In this document: positions 63,805 to 64,000 of the stretch, piece after piece
How the letters are laid out: each line of letters begins with the position of its first letter
Numbering within the stretch: the stretch's first letter is position 1
Assembly (NCBI GenBank): GCA_003116975.1
Contig: BGKB01000021.1
Span: forward strand, 930,001-994,000
From: Aurantiochytrium sp. KH105
Taxonomy: Eukaryota; Sar; Bigyra; Thraustochytrida; Thraustochytriidae
Direction: 5' to 3'
Length of the DNA stretch: 64,000 nucleotides
Made by a program: the position numbers and the translations under genes
Notes under the pieces: generated by a model
Databases searched by the model: none
Told to the model about the DNA's origin: nothing
Seen by the model: only the letters and a program-made list of their open reading frames with translations

Positions 63805-64000
63805 GGTGCTCTCGGTACGGAAAGACGGCCTCCTTTCTAACTAACTCCGCTGTCTGCTGCGTCCCGTTCCTACCGTCTTTTCTCTCTCTCTTTCTCTTTC
63901 TATAACTCGCTCGCTCGCTCGCTCTCGCGCTCTCGCGCCGGCGCCTGTGTTCTAGCGCGCGTGAAAAGAGCCGCGTGTGACGTGGCGATTGACCAATTGT
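63805..64000 (-). promoter_or_regulatory. Upstream region of the small gene
   Basis: Carries pyrimidine-rich CT runs (63875-63900) and a CTCG array (63905-63923). On the minus strand, GTTATAGAAA at about 63897-63906 is a weak TATA-like word. Confidence 0.3.

Noticed and set aside
1-64000. Mobile elements, retroelements, CRISPR arrays and rRNA genes
   Set aside because: No reverse transcriptase, integrase, transposase or capsid-like frame, no long terminal repeats, no regularly spaced repeat-spacer array and no rRNA-like segment was recognised by eye on either strand.

Overview
This looks like about 64 kb of a GC-rich nuclear genome from a single-celled, probably flagellate-forming eukaryote. 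My best inference is a stramenopile, perhaps a thraustochytrid-like labyrinthulomycete, but nothing here proves it. Reasons: cytosolic ribosomal protein eS27, a plasma-membrane P3A H+-ATPase with unusual outer loops, a cilium-associated PACRG-like protein, a SUN-domain protein, an ER MRH-lectin, a peroxisomal SDR ending in SKL, and few introns. The five introns I could resolve all lie within the first 10-32 codons, start GTAAGT or GTACGT, end in AG, and restore an exact reading frame. No rRNA, confident tRNA, CRISPR, transposon or retroelement was seen.

Layout. 1-10 kb: tail of an unknown gene, an S49 (SohB-type) membrane protease, an HSDL2-like peroxisomal dehydrogenase, a double-MRH ER lectin, a DUF423/TMEM256 membrane protein, a small multi-span protein and a hypothetical protein. 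10.6-13.9 kb: the P3A proton pump. 13.9-24.9 kb: an 11-kb stretch with no gene I can support, full of tetra- and pentanucleotide arrays. 24.9-31.9 kb: a basic hypothetical protein, eS27, an APC/PUT-type amino acid or polyamine transporter and PACRGL. 32.2-37 kb: a TMEM94-like degenerate P-type ATPase. 37-45 kb: a possible Cx9C exon, the SUN-domain protein, a TPR protein missing its 5' end and an SLC35B4-type nucleotide-sugar transporter. 45.5-61.2 kb: one unbroken 5236-codon gene with a Q-rich N-terminal part, a DUF3638/DUF3645 helicase-like P-loop core, EF-hands and a VPS62-like C-terminal domain. 61.8-64 kb: NAD(P)HX dehydratase and a small spliced acidic protein.

The genes are independent housekeeping units on alternating strands, not a pathway cluster. 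Several share short divergent promoters (erlectin/DUF423, transporter/PACRGL, TPR/SLC35B4, giant gene/NAXD). The last of these carries a paired palindromic motif that looks like a regulator site. The most unusual items are the giant DUF3638 protein, the TMEM94-like pump with a degenerate phosphorylation loop, and the repeat-filled gene-free region upstream of the proton pump.
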